Shown here one piece after another: positions 43,538 to 52,493 of a DNA stretch of 64,000 nt. This stretch comes from Fangia hongkongensis FSC776 = DSM 21703 (GTDB taxonomy: Bacteria > Pseudomonadota > Gammaproteobacteria > Francisellales > Francisellaceae). The stretch covers positions 1 through 64,000 of the forward strand of contig NZ_KB902272.1 of assembly GCF_000379445.1 (NCBI RefSeq). Reading direction: 5' to 3'. A program made the translations under genes and the position numbers. The notes under the pieces were generated by a model, which saw only the letters and a list, made by a program, of their open reading frames with translations, did not search any database and was not told the DNA's origin. Numbering within the stretch: the stretch's first letter is position 1; each line of letters starts with the position of its first letter.

Positions 43538-43823
43538 TTTTGGCTTCGTCTTCTTGCTCGTAAGAAAGTGAAACAAGCTTATTATTAACAAATTTCATTT
43601 TGGTTTCTGTTTCAACAGTTCCTGTTAGCGTCTTATACTTTAAGTAGGTTTTAGTAGTGCGCGTATGCGTTGAAAATGGCTTTCCACAGGCTTTTTGTAC
43701 TTGCTCGGCACTCATTCCAAGTGTGATATTGGTATCATTACAGGAAATGGTTGCAGAGGTTGCAGCAAATCCTGTTGAAATCAATGTGATGCTTGCAAGG
43801 GCAATTGGAATAATCTTTTTCAT
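43530..43823 (-). CDS. Small exported DUF2845/SmpA-like protein
   Basis: 97 residues. Signal peptide MKKIIPIALASITLISTGFA, then a compact domain with ITLGMSAEQVQKACGKP, a pattern of the BamE/DUF2845-type fold (L-G-M-s-x-x-q-V-x-x-x-x-G-x-P). Two Cys in the mature part may pair. It overlaps mutM by 8 bases, so both are probably on one transcript. No lipobox, so it is more likely periplasmic than a lipoprotein. Function unknown. Confidence 0.65.
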   Translation of the reverse strand: MKKIIPIALASITLISTGFAATSATISCNDTNITLGMSAEQVQKACGKPFSTHTRTTKTYLKYKTLTGTVETETKMKFVNNKLVSLSYEQEDEAKNA

Positions 43824-43995
43824 ATGTATCTCTCCATATTACTTTGAGGTTTAGCAAAAACTTTTTCAGCTGGAAAAGGGTATCTTCAAGCGTATGAAAA
43901 AATATGTGCTTTTTCAATACAACACTATTAAAAATAGAAGAAAAATTTATTCAAAACAGGTGAAAGTAGTGATTTCATTAATAATGAATGAGCGC

Positions 43996-45255
43996 TTAAC
44001 CACGCTTCATAATATTGAAAAACTCATTGTTTGAGCGAGTTTTTTTCAGGCGTTCGGTTAAGAACTCCATTGCTTGGGTATCTTCCATTTCATGCAATAT
44101 CTTACGTAAAATCCATAGTTTTTGCAGCTCTTCTTGACTGGTGAGTAGCTCTTCACGACGTGTACCAGAGCGTGCAAAACTAATTGCAGGGTAAACACGT
44201 TTCTCTGAGATCTTGCGATCAAGGTGAAGCTCCATGTTTCCTGTTCCTTTAAACTCCTCAAAAATAACCTCATCCATTTTCGAGCCAGTTTCTACAAGTG
44301 CTGTCGCAATGATCGTTAAGCTACCACCTTCAGCAGTATTTCTTGCCGCACCAAAAAAGCGCTTTGGTTTTTGAAGTGCGTTGGCTTCAACACCACCTGA
44401 TAATACCCGTCCCGAGGCAGGAGAGACAGTATTGTATGCACGTGCTAGACGTGTAATTGAATCAAGCAAGATAACGACATCTTGCTTGTGCTCAACAAGG
44501 CGCTTGGCCTTTTCAATAACAATTTCAGCTAACTGCACATGCCTTGCTGCAGGCTCATCAAATGTGCTGGCAACTACTTCTCCACGCACAGAGCGCTGCA
44601 TTTCTGTTACTTCCTCAGGTCTTTCATCAATTAAAAGGACAATCAAATAGCATTCAGGGTAGCGTTTGGCAATGGATGAGGCAATGTTTTGCATCATAAT
44701 CGTCTTACCTGTTTTAGGCGGAGCAACGATTAATCCACGTTGTCCTTTACCAAAAGGAGCTGCTAAATCAATGACGCGAGCTGTGATATCTTCGCTTGTG
44801 CCATTGCCAATCTCCATAGAAAGGCGCTCTTTAGCATATTCAGGTGTCAAGTTTTCAAAAAGGACTTTGGTTCTTGCAAGCTCTGGTGAGTCGAAGTTAA
44901 CACTATCAATATGTTTAACTGCAAAGTAGCGCTCATTATCTTTAGGTGGGCGAATTTTGCCAACAATACTATCGCCAGTGCGTAGATTCAATTTGCGAAT
45001 AAAAGTAGGGGAAACATAAATATCATCAGGAGAGGCAAAATAAGAAGTATCAGAAGAACGCAAAAAGCCATAGCCGTCCTGTAAAACCTCAAGTACGCCC
45101 TCGCCGTAGATATCTTCGCCTTTATCGGCATGTTCTTTTAAGATGTTGAAGATAATCTCTTGCTTTCGGGCTCTGGCGGTGGCTTCCAAACCAAGTGCTT
45201 GGGAGAGTTCCATTAATTCAGGGATAGACTTATTTTTTAGATCCGTTAGATTCAT
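43996..45255 (-). CDS. rho: Transcription termination factor Rho
   Basis: 419 residues, standard length. N-terminal RNA-binding domain ([33 protein letters not shown]), P-loop [19 protein letters not shown], Walker [15 protein letters not shown]- and R-loops ([26 protein letters not shown]). The hexameric helicase ends transcription of untranslated RNA. Sits downstream of trxA, the order also found in E. coli. Confidence 0.98.
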   Translation of the reverse strand: MNLTDLKNKSIPELMELSQALGLEATARARKQEIIFNILKEHADKGEDIYGEGVLEVLQDGYGFLRSSDTSYFASPDDIYVSPTFIRKLNLRTGDSIVGKIRPPKDNERYFAVKHIDSVNFDSPELARTKVLFENLTPEYAKERLSMEIGNGTSEDITARVIDLAAPFGKGQRGLIVAPPKTGKTIMMQNIASSIAKRYPECYLIVLLIDERPEEVTEMQRSVRGEVVASTFDEPAARHVQLAEIVIEKAKRLVEHKQDVVILLDSITRLARAYNTVSPASGRVLSGGVEANALQKPKRFFGAARNTAEGGSLTIIATALVETGSKMDEVIFEEFKGTGNMELHLDRKISEKRVYPAISFARSGTRREELLTSQEELQKLWILRKILHEMEDTQAMEFLTERLKKTRSNNEFFNIMKRG

Positions 45256-45354
45256 TCAGTTTTCTCTTTAATTTAAAATGACGGGAATACAGCCAATGTC
45301 ATGAGGATAAAGGTGTATAAGTTAAGAATATGATTGAATGGGAATGTAACGGAA

Positions 45355-45672
45355 TTATAGGTATTTGTCAATAAGTGCAGTGAGTTGTGCTTTTGTCGCT
45401 GCGCCGACTTTTGTTTCAACATTTTCGCCATTTTTAAATAGCATTAAAGTTGGGATGCCGCGCACAGCAAATTTTTGTGGTGTTGCTGGGTGATCATCAA
45501 CATTTAATTTAACAATTTTAACTGCCTCACCTTTTTCATTGGCAATTTCATCCAACACAGGAGCAATCATTTTGCACGGTCCGCACCATGGTGCCCAAAA
45601 ATCAACAAGCACAAGGCCGTCATTTGTTACTTCTTCAAAGTTTTGATCGGTAATATTTTCAATAGAAGACAT
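45355..45672 (-). CDS. trxA: Thioredoxin 1
   Basis: 105 residues. The redox site WAPWCGPCKMIAPVLDE is intact, with the cis-Pro in VRGIPTLMLFKNGE. Reduces cytoplasmic disulfides and serves as hydrogen donor for ribonucleotide reductase. About 100 bases separate it from rho. Confidence 0.98.
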   Translation of the reverse strand: MSSIENITDQNFEEVTNDGLVLVDFWAPWCGPCKMIAPVLDEIANEKGEAVKIVKLNVDDHPATPQKFAVRGIPTLMLFKNGENVETKVGAATKAQLTALIDKYL

Positions 45673-45975
45673 AGTAAATCCTTAAGTTTTGCATTAATAC
45701 CTACTATTGCAGGCGTTGTATAATTTGGAGGAATTTTAGCAGAAAATCAAGGTAAGGTGAATTTCAAACGCGATATAAATTACTTATTGCCAAGATAAGC
45801 TGAATTGAGTGTGTTGTTTTTCCTTTGACATATCTTTAATTGTCAATTTCATACAAAAGTGATATAACAACTTTTTGTTGAATAAGCTAAATGGGTGAAA
45901 GCTCATTGAATAAATACAAAGCGAATCTATATCGCGAGCACACATTATAAATATTAAAATTCGGGGTAATTGATT
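45673..45975. promoter_or_regulatory. Divergent promoter region with TTGACA inverted repeat
   Basis: About 300 bases between trxA and the GDSL lipoprotein gene. It contains TTGACA (45825-45830), ten bases, then TGTCAA (45841-45846). The left arm equals the consensus -35 box, so a protein bound to the repeat would block or steer polymerase. A clear -10 at the right spacing is not visible. Confidence 0.35.
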
Positions 45976-47415
45976 ATGAAAATCAAAATAATGTCTTTAT
46001 CAACTGTTCTATTATCCATGGCGCTTGCTGGGTGCGGAGGATCTGACTCATCAAGCTCAAACTCAGCTGCAGTGAGTTTAGCGAGTAATACAAATGGGGT
46101 GATTTTTTCAGAAGTTGGCAGTGGTGTGACTACCGAAAAGAGCTATACACTTAGCCTACAAGCTAATAATATTGCTGGAATTGGAACAAGCACCACCTAC
46201 CATATTGAACTATCTGGATTGAGCTCTCCCTTTCAAGTGGTAAATAATACTTGTGCCAATGGGATAGAGGCAGGAAAAAGCTGTGCTTTTTCTATACGTT
46301 ACACGCCAGCTTCAAGCGAAGACTATCATAAGAAATCAACATTATATATTAATCTTAGCGATCAAAATGGAAAGAGTGTTTATGCAACCAGCACAAATGT
46401 CGATGGTGAAAAGGCGCCGTCTATTTATATTTTTGGAGACAGTTTAAGTGATGGTGGGTATCAAGATCTTTTATACAAAATATACTCTGATCAATGGCCT
46501 AAGATACCAAACACGAATACACCAAAAGCACCAACCTTTACGACACCTGGGGGGATGCCTTGGAGTGAGGCGTTGGCAACTTATTTGGGTGAGGCTATTC
46601 AAGTGAATAATACAAATCCTGTCCCAAGCACAATGACATCAACTAAAGAGAAAAAAGGGAATAATTATGCTGCTGGAGGTGCGACAACAACCTGTACGGG
46701 AATCACAAGCACAAACCCTTTGAATGGGGAGCTTATATATTCTCCGCCGCCGATAGGACCAAGTAGAAGTGGGGAGAAATGCCAAGATGCAAATATTGAG
46801 AGCTATAATCAGATTGATAATTATCTCTCAGGGCATAATCATGTCGCTGATAGCAGTGCTATTTATATTCTTTGGGGCGGTGCGAATAATATCTTAAAAG
46901 CACAAGGCTCGCCAAATACACTACCTGAGGTTGCGATAAATGCAGCAAAAGATATTGCTTATGATGTTGAGTATTTATATCAAAAAGGTGCAAGGAAGTT
47001 TATTATTTTGAATTTGCCGAATTTAGGCTTGACGCCAAGTGCAACTGAAAATGGTAAAAACCCAGAAAATAAAGCCCTGTCATCTATTGCTGAGCTATAT
47101 AATACCACTTTGCAATCAGCGCTTGGAGCACTGAAGTTATCTGGGTTATCCTATCAATATATAGACACCTATACCTTACTGTCTAATATTGTTGCGGACA
47201 AGTCTATTACAAGCTTCGGTAAGGAATATACTTTCACTAATGTCACAAGCGCAGCCTGTGCTAAGCTTACAGATTCAGCGATTAACTGTATTCCAGAGAC
47301 AAGCAAATTAACTGGTTATGTGTTTGAAGATGGGGTTCATCCAACAACAACGGTCCACCAGATTATACGTAACTATGTCTATCAAGCGATAGAAAACTTA
47401 TACACGCCTCAATAA
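45976..47415 (+). CDS. GDSL/SGNH-family lipase, lipoprotein
   Basis: 479 residues from the ATG at 45976. A lipoprotein signal (MSLSTVLLSMALAGCGG) has its lipobox L-A-G-C and is followed by a Ser linker. Residues ~40-145 form an Ig-like beta domain with two Cys. The SGNH hydrolase follows: block I YIFGDSLSDGG (nucleophile Ser), Gly in NNYAAGGATT, block III WGGANNIL and block V EDGVHPT (Asp and His). It is probably an esterase or lipase anchored to the outer membrane. Substrate unknown. Confidence 0.85.
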   Translation: MKIKIMSLSTVLLSMALAGCGGSDSSSSNSAAVSLASNTNGVIFSEVGSGVTTEKSYTLSLQANNIAGIGTSTTYHIELSGLSSPFQVVNNTCANGIEAGKSCAFSIRYTPASSEDYHKKSTLYINLSDQNGKSVYATSTNVDGEKAPSIYIFGDSLSDGGYQDLLYKIYSDQWPKIPNTNTPKAPTFTTPGGMPWSEALATYLGEAIQVNNTNPVPSTMTSTKEKKGNNYAAGGATTTCTGITSTNPLNGELIYSPPPIGPSRSGEKCQDANIESYNQIDNYLSGHNHVADSSAIYILWGGANNILKAQGSPNTLPEVAINAAKDIAYDVEYLYQKGARKFIILNLPNLGLTPSATENGKNPENKALSSIAELYNTTLQSALGALKLSGLSYQYIDTYTLLSNIVADKSITSFGKEYTFTNVTSAACAKLTDSAINCIPETSKLTGYVFEDGVHPTTTVHQIIRNYVYQAIENLYTPQ

Positions 47416-47422
47416 ACGATCA

Positions 47423-47446
47423 AAATAGCGTAAATTTACGCTATTT
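47423..47446. terminator. 24-bp perfect palindrome after the GDSL gene
   Basis: AAATAGCGTAAA followed directly by its complement TTTACGCTATTT, then ATTTAATG. It can form a stem with a small loop 7 bases after the stop codon and likely ends the transcript. The symmetric flanks suggest it works in both directions. Confidence 0.6.
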
Positions 47447-47541
47447 ATTTAATGTCTCAATTGTTAGAATTTCTCCCGCTCTTAGGTTGTGTGATTGATA
47501 TTTGATCGCATTTTGATTAAAAAAAGAAGAATGGAGAAACC

Positions 47542-48183
47542 ATGAAAACAAGATTAACAAAGTTAACTATCAGCTGTGGTGCGGTTTTATTCAGCGCTGT
47601 AACTTTATATGCAGATAATGCGCCGGCAAAAACGGGTGTTTTATTGTCTGTTGAAGGATCGTCATCAGTAATTTTACAAACAGAAACTCAATCAATTGCA
47701 GGGATTGACATATATAAATCAGAGCAAGATAACGGACTCGGTTTAGGAGCGTATATTGCCTTTGATTATGCATTGACACGTAATGTGACCATAGGTGCTA
47801 AAACAGGCTATTTCCATGTATTTGATATTGCTAAGGTAACAGTTGGTTCAAGCTCGACTAAAATATCTACCGATAATATTCCACTTTTGGCTACAGCAAA
47901 GTATCATTTTGACTCGGGTTGGTTTGTGGGTGGTGAGATGGGCCTTGATTTACAAAGGGCAAGTAGTACTGATAGTAATATTGTTAACTCTACAGGTAAG
48001 TGGGGAGTGGCATTTATGGCAGGGCCTGTTGGTGGTTATAAGTGGGATAATCTATCTATCTCTGGTTCTTTGGATTATATTTCAGGTGATGATTTAAGTT
48101 TTCAGAACACACAAAACGATGGCCTAAATACTTTGCAGAATATCAAATTAGGTGTTCAGCTTAATTATCTTTTACCGATGTAA
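47542..48183 (+). CDS. Outer-membrane beta-barrel protein
   Basis: 213 residues with a signal peptide (MKTRLTKLTISCGAVLFSAVTLYA). The mature part alternates polar and hydrophobic residues in about eight strands (GLGAYIAFDYALTRNVTIGAKTGYFHVF, GWFVGGEMGLDL, GGYKWDNLSISGSLDYI) and ends in a hydrophobic strand LGVQLNYLLPM. Size fits an OmpX/OmpW-like eight-stranded barrel. No finer assignment is possible. The DUF4156 lipoprotein gene follows after 20 bases. Confidence 0.7.
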   Translation: MKTRLTKLTISCGAVLFSAVTLYADNAPAKTGVLLSVEGSSSVILQTETQSIAGIDIYKSEQDNGLGLGAYIAFDYALTRNVTIGAKTGYFHVFDIAKVTVGSSSTKISTDNIPLLATAKYHFDSGWFVGGEMGLDLQRASSTDSNIVNSTGKWGVAFMAGPVGGYKWDNLSISGSLDYISGDDLSFQNTQNDGLNTLQNIKLGVQLNYLLPM

Positions 48184-48203
48184 TTAAATAGAGTAGTAAG
48201 CAA

Positions 48204-48602
48204 ATGAAGATATATCATTTTGGCAGCCTAGCACTTATTAGTTTACTTGCTGGTTGTTCAGCTATCCAGCTAAGCCCTGAGGCGCAAAGAATCCTAGCTA
48301 CACCAAATAAGCCTGAAGGGCATTGTAAATACCTAGGTTCTGTTACAGGGCATCAAGGTAATTTTTTCACTGGATCATGGACCTCTAATGCCAATATGGA
48401 AGAAGGTGCAATGAATGACCTTAAAAATAAAGCTCTAAAACTGGGGGCAAACTATATTCAGCTTGTTACCAATCGTGCAGCCAATACCATGAGTGGTAGC
48501 TTTTCGGATAATGGAGGTTCTATTTCTAGTGAGCAAACAAGCGTTGTACAAGTAGGTAATGCTTACTATTGCCCGTCACTTGATGAAACTAAAGAAGCTT
48601 AG
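48204..48602 (+). CDS. DUF4156-type lipoprotein
   Basis: 132 residues. The signal peptide ends in the lipobox L-L-A-G-C (residues ~14-18). The mature part has CKYLGSVTGHQGNFFTG and MNDLKNKALKLGANYIQL, the conserved pattern of DUF4156 proteins, plus a second pair of Cys. Their role is unknown. Probably co-transcribed with the barrel gene ahead. Confidence 0.75.
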   Translation: MKIYHFGSLALISLLAGCSAIQLSPEAQRILATPNKPEGHCKYLGSVTGHQGNFFTGSWTSNANMEEGAMNDLKNKALKLGANYIQLVTNRAANTMSGSFSDNGGSISSEQTSVVQVGNAYYCPSLDETKEA

Positions 48603-48762
48603 GAGTCATTATTATGTGGGAAATGCACTGTTTTATTGATGCGCTGTTTTTATTTTGGTGTCAAGTGCCATAAATAAATCATCACATTATCAAATTAATG
48701 AATTATATTGTTGCTAAAACTTTTGCTATGTTGGTTTTATTCGGACCTTCAGGTGAAAGTCA

Positions 48763-50517
48763 ATGCAAAGCACGCTTAATCATATAGACATTGTTATTGC
48801 TCATTCAAAGCATAATTATCTAGCAAAGGGCATCTCCAAACAAATTGCCAAAAGTGCGAAGGACCGCGGCACTGGCATTGCTTTACGTTCAACTGAGTAT
48901 ATTCAATCAAAAATAAATACATCTCATGCAATTATTGCTTTTGATAAGCTGAATAATACGATTGCGGGTTTTTGTTATATCGAATCATGGCAAGCGAAAA
49001 ATTTTGTTTCCAATTCAGGGCTTATTATCTTTCCTAGTTACAGAGGAATAGGACTTGCCAGAAAAGTGAAAAAAAAAGCACTCGAGCTTGCAAGCACACA
49101 TTATCCAAATGCAAAATTCTTTGGTTTGACGACAAGTCCACAGGTGATGAAAATAAACTGTGATCTGGGTTACAGGCCTGTGACGTATCAAGAGCTAACA
49201 CAAGATCAAATTTTCTGGCAGGGCTGTCAAAGCTGTGTCAACTTTTCAATATTACAAGCTAAACATCACAAAAACTGTCTGTGTACAGCAATGTTATATG
49301 ATCCAAAATGGTTTAAAAAGGAGGAAAAAGTGAAGTTGATTTTGGCCTTTAGTGGTGGATTGGATACAAGTTATTGTGCAAAATATTTGCTTGAAGCAGG
49401 CTATGAAGTCTATAGCGTTACCGTTAATACCGGTGGTTTTGATCAAAATGAGCTGAAAGAAATTGAAAAACGGGCACTGAGTTTGGGGGTCACGCAGCAT
49501 ATTAATATAGAGGCAACGAAAGATTTCTATCAAAACTGTGTGAAGTATCTTTTATTTGGCAATGTGCTTAAAAACAACTGCTATCCATTATCGGTGAGCG
49601 CTGAGCGTGCTTTTCAAGCGAGAGTGATTGCAAATTATGCTAATGAGCATCATATTCAGCACATTGCACATGGTTGTACGGGTGCAGGTAATGATCAAGT
49701 TCGCTTTGATTTGATGTTTCATGTGCTTTGTCCTGATGTAAAGATTATTACACCCATTCGAGATCAAAAGCTTTCACGCAAAGAGACAGCTGATTATCTT
49801 AAAAGCCATGGCATTGATTGTCCTCAAAAAACCCAAAATTATTCAGTTAATAAAGGGCTTTGGGGAACCTCAGTGGGTGGCGTAGAAACCTTAAGCTCCA
49901 ACAAATTTATCCCAGAGAAGGCGTGGCCGACTCAAATGACAAAAGGGACAGATGATGAAATAGTGATAAAAGTGAGCTTTTATCAGGGCGAACCTGTTGC
50001 GCTTAATGATGAGGCAAGTAGTCCTATTTGTGTGATTAATAAGCTGCAAGCAATGGCAGGAAAGTATGGCATTGGGCGTGATATCCATGTGGGTGATACT
50101 GTAATCAACATCAAAGGCAGGGTAGGATTTGAGGCGGCAGCGCCAATGATACTTATCAAGGCACACCATGCACTAGAGAAACATGTGCTAACAAAATCAC
50201 AGCTTAAAACAAAGGAGCTTGTTGCTGCAAACTATGGTGAAATGACACATGAGGGGCAGTTTTTAGACCCCGCATTAAGAGACATTGAAGCGCTTCTATG
50301 TTCATCACAAAAACATGTTACAGGGGATGTGTTTGTCATGTTAAAACCATGGCATTTTTATATTGTTGGTTGTCAGTCTCAATATGATCTTATGGCTGAT
50401 CAAGGTGCTGTATATGGAGAAGAAAATAACCGATTTAGTGCAGATGATGTGAAGGGTTTTAGCAAAATTTTAAGTAATCAGCTACAAAACTACCAAACAA
50501 AAGTGACCATGCCATGA
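48763..50517 (+). CDS. argG: GNAT acyltransferase fused to argininosuccinate synthase
   Basis: 584 residues. Residues 1-150 are a GNAT domain (GLIIFPSYRGIGLARKVKKKA binds acyl-CoA) and probably acylate glutamate. A Cys-rich linker (CQSCVNF, KNCLCTAM) follows, then argininosuccinate synthase from ~190: P-loop AFSGGLDTSY, AHGCTGAGNDQVRFD and a Bacteroidetes-like middle part. In Bacteroidetes these are two adjacent genes. A ribosome site AAAAAGGAGG (49315-49324) sits 5 bases before an in-frame GTG at 49330 (codon 190), so a free 395-residue ArgG could also be made. First gene of the arg operon; its stop overlaps argC by 4 bases. Confidence 0.85.
   Translation: MQSTLNHIDIVIAHSKHNYLAKGISKQIAKSAKDRGTGIALRSTEYIQSKINTSHAIIAFDKLNNTIAGFCYIESWQAKNFVSNSGLIIFPSYRGIGLARKVKKKALELASTHYPNAKFFGLTTSPQVMKINCDLGYRPVTYQELTQDQIFWQGCQSCVNFSILQAKHHKNCLCTAMLYDPKWFKKEEKVKLILAFSGGLDTSYCAKYLLEAGYEVYSVTVNTGGFDQNELKEIEKRALSLGVTQHINIEATKDFYQNCVKYLLFGNVLKNNCYPLSVSAERAFQARVIANYANEHHIQHIAHGCTGAGNDQVRFDLMFHVLCPDVKIITPIRDQKLSRKETADYLKSHGIDCPQKTQNYSVNKGLWGTSVGGVETLSSNKFIPEKAWPTQMTKGTDDEIVIKVSFYQGEPVALNDEASSPICVINKLQAMAGKYGIGRDIHVGDTVINIKGRVGFEAAAPMILIKAHHALEKHVLTKSQLKTKELVAANYGEMTHEGQFLDPALRDIEALLCSSQKHVTGDVFVMLKPWHFYIVGCQSQYDLMADQGAVYGEENNRFSADDVKGFSKILSNQLQNYQTKVTMP
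49315..49332 (+). promoter_or_regulatory. Internal ribosome binding site and GTG start for free ArgG
   Basis: AAAAAGGAGG, five A, then GTG in the same frame, exactly at the junction between the GNAT linker and the ArgG domain. This is the strongest Shine-Dalgarno match seen in the operon. Confidence 0.55.
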
Positions 50518-51467
50518 GTAAAATCAAAGTTGGTATTATAGGTGCTGCAGGTTACACTGGCGGCGAGCTGTTAAGAGTGCTCATCACACATCCTGATGTT
50601 GAGATAAGCTATATTCATAGTCACTCTCACAAAGGTGAGCCTATCTCCACTGTGCATAGTGATTTCTCTTATTTGTTGCCTGAGAGGTGCTTTGATGGGG
50701 TACTTCAAAGTGAAGTCGATGTGGTGTTTTTGTGTGTCGCTCATGGAGAAGCAAGGAAGTATATTGAAAGTGGTATCTTCTCTTCGCAAACGAAAATCAT
50801 TGATTTATCACAAGATCATCGCTTACAAGCACATGCAAAAGGTTTTGTCTATGGTTTGGCTGAAGTGAATAAAGAGCGGATTAAAAAGGCCAATTATGTG
50901 GCAAATCCAGGGTGTTTTGCAACTGCGATTGAGCTTGCGCTTTTTCCGCTTATGGAATATATAGATAGTGATATTCATATTACTGCATTAACTGGCTCAA
51001 CGGGCGCGGGAGTCAAACCAAGTGCCAGTACGCATTTTTCATGGCGCTCTCATAATCTTTCAGTTTATAAAGCATTTAACCATCAGCATTTAGCTGAAAT
51101 CTGTGAGTTATTAGCGCCCAAAGTCAACATTAACTTTGTTCCGCTAAGAGGTGGATTCACACGAGGGATCTTGGCTTCTATTTATTTTAAAGCGGATAAA
51201 CCATTATCTTATATGAAAGCAAAGTTAGAGAGCTATTATCAACAGGCAAAGTTTGTCAAAGTGATTAACGAGCTTCCTGATGTTAAAAGGGTAGTTAATA
51301 CAAACTTTTGTCTTTTAAATATACAAGAGCATGATGGTTATATTCATGTTGTCAGTGTGATTGATAATTTACTAAAAGGCGCTGTTGGTCAGGCAGTGCA
51401 AAATATGAATTTGATGTGTCACTGCAAAGAGGATGCCGCTTTAATATTAAAGCCGCTTGTTCATTAG
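50514..51467 (+). CDS. argC: N-acyl-gamma-glutamyl-phosphate reductase
   Basis: 317 residues. NADP fold GIIGAAGYTGGELLRVL, catalytic Cys in VANPGCFATAIELAL, then TGSTGAGVKPSAS and a His in KAFNHQHLAEI. Reduces acylglutamyl phosphate to the semialdehyde. Overlaps the end of the GNAT-ArgG gene (ATGA). The sequence pattern resembles Bacteroidetes ArgC. Confidence 0.93.
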   Translation: MSKIKVGIIGAAGYTGGELLRVLITHPDVEISYIHSHSHKGEPISTVHSDFSYLLPERCFDGVLQSEVDVVFLCVAHGEARKYIESGIFSSQTKIIDLSQDHRLQAHAKGFVYGLAEVNKERIKKANYVANPGCFATAIELALFPLMEYIDSDIHITALTGSTGAGVKPSASTHFSWRSHNLSVYKAFNHQHLAEICELLAPKVNINFVPLRGGFTRGILASIYFKADKPLSYMKAKLESYYQQAKFVKVINELPDVKRVVNTNFCLLNIQEHDGYIHVVSVIDNLLKGAVGQAVQNMNLMCHCKEDAALILKPLVH

Positions 51468-51485
51468 TTTAGGGAGCCTGATAAT

Positions 51486-52493
51486 ATGAAACATTTTTTG
51501 TCTATCAATGATATTGGCGATATAAAAAGTGCAATTAGCACCTGCCAAGCGATTAAAAGAAATCCTTATCTAGGTCAAGGAATAGCAAAGGGAAAGACAC
51601 TTGGGCTGATATTTTTAAACCCAAGCTTAAGAACAAAAATTTCAACCATCAAAGCGGCGCAAAATTTAGGATTTAATGTTTTGCCTATCGATGTTTCAGA
51701 TGCTTGGGCGCTTGAATATAATGAAGGTGCTATTATGGATCAAGATAAAGCTGAGCATATCAAAGAGGCGGCAGCGGTGATTGGGCGCTATTGTGATATC
51801 ATTGCCATTCGTGCATTTGCAAAGCTAAAGCATAAAGCGGAAGATGAGAAAGAGCAAATTTTTCAAAGCTTTGTTCAATATGCGGGAAAACCTGTTGTTA
51901 ATTTAGAATCAGCACTTCGCCATCCACTTCAAACATTAGCTGATCTTTTAACTATTGAGTCTTATAGAGAGAAGCTAGAGAAAAACAAAAAACCAAAAGT
52001 CGTTTTAAGCTGGGCGCCTCATGTTAAAGCTTTGCCTCACGCGGTTGCTAACTCGTTTGTCGAGGGCATCCAAAAGATGGATTATGAGTTTGTTATTACC
52101 CATCCTGAAGGGTATGAGTTAGATGACAGTTTTACAAAGGATGCTAAAGTGGAATATGATCAAGAAAAAGCCTTTTGTGATGCTGATTTTATCTATGTTA
52201 AAAATTGGTCGAGTGTGAAGGAATATGGAAAAGTAATCAATCAGGATAAAAACTGGATGATCGATCATAAAAAACTGCTTCATACCAGTCAGGCAAAGGT
52301 AATGCATTGTTTACCTGTCAGGAGAAACCTTGTTATTGCCGATGAGGTGTTAGATAGTGAGCATTCCATTGTTATTGAGCAAGCAGAGAACCGTTTATAT
52401 AGCGTACAATATGTATTGGCTGAGCTATTACATTCAAATAATGAGAAGCTAGTGAAAAATGAGTATAAGGAAGCCATTTATGATGAATGTTGA
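51486..52493 (+). CDS. argF': N-acyl-L-ornithine carbamoyltransferase (ArgF')
   Basis: 335 residues. Carbamoyl-phosphate loop FLNPSLRTKIS, HCLPVRRNLVIADEV near the C-terminus, and WALEYNEGAIMDQDKAEHIK in the variable loop. These mark the acetylornithine/succinylornithine transcarbamylase group, not ornithine transcarbamylase. At the position that is Glu92 in the Xanthomonas acetyl enzyme and Pro90 in the Bacteroides succinyl enzyme, this protein has Ala89. Glu92-to-Ala is reported to switch the Xanthomonas enzyme to succinylornithine. So N-succinylornithine is the likelier substrate (inference). Confidence 0.85.
   Translation: MKHFLSINDIGDIKSAISTCQAIKRNPYLGQGIAKGKTLGLIFLNPSLRTKISTIKAAQNLGFNVLPIDVSDAWALEYNEGAIMDQDKAEHIKEAAAVIGRYCDIIAIRAFAKLKHKAEDEKEQIFQSFVQYAGKPVVNLESALRHPLQTLADLLTIESYREKLEKNKKPKVVLSWAPHVKALPHAVANSFVEGIQKMDYEFVITHPEGYELDDSFTKDAKVEYDQEKAFCDADFIYVKNWSSVKEYGKVINQDKNWMIDHKKLLHTSQAKVMHCLPVRRNLVIADEVLDSEHSIVIEQAENRLYSVQYVLAELLHSNNEKLVKNEYKEAIYDEC

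Noticed and set aside
43538-43591. Longer N-terminus for MutM
   Set aside because: The catalytic Pro must be residue 2, which fixes the start at 43537.
48680-48762. ArgR operator (ARG box) before the arg operon
   Set aside because: Only one half (ATGAATTATA) resembles the box; the second half does not match.
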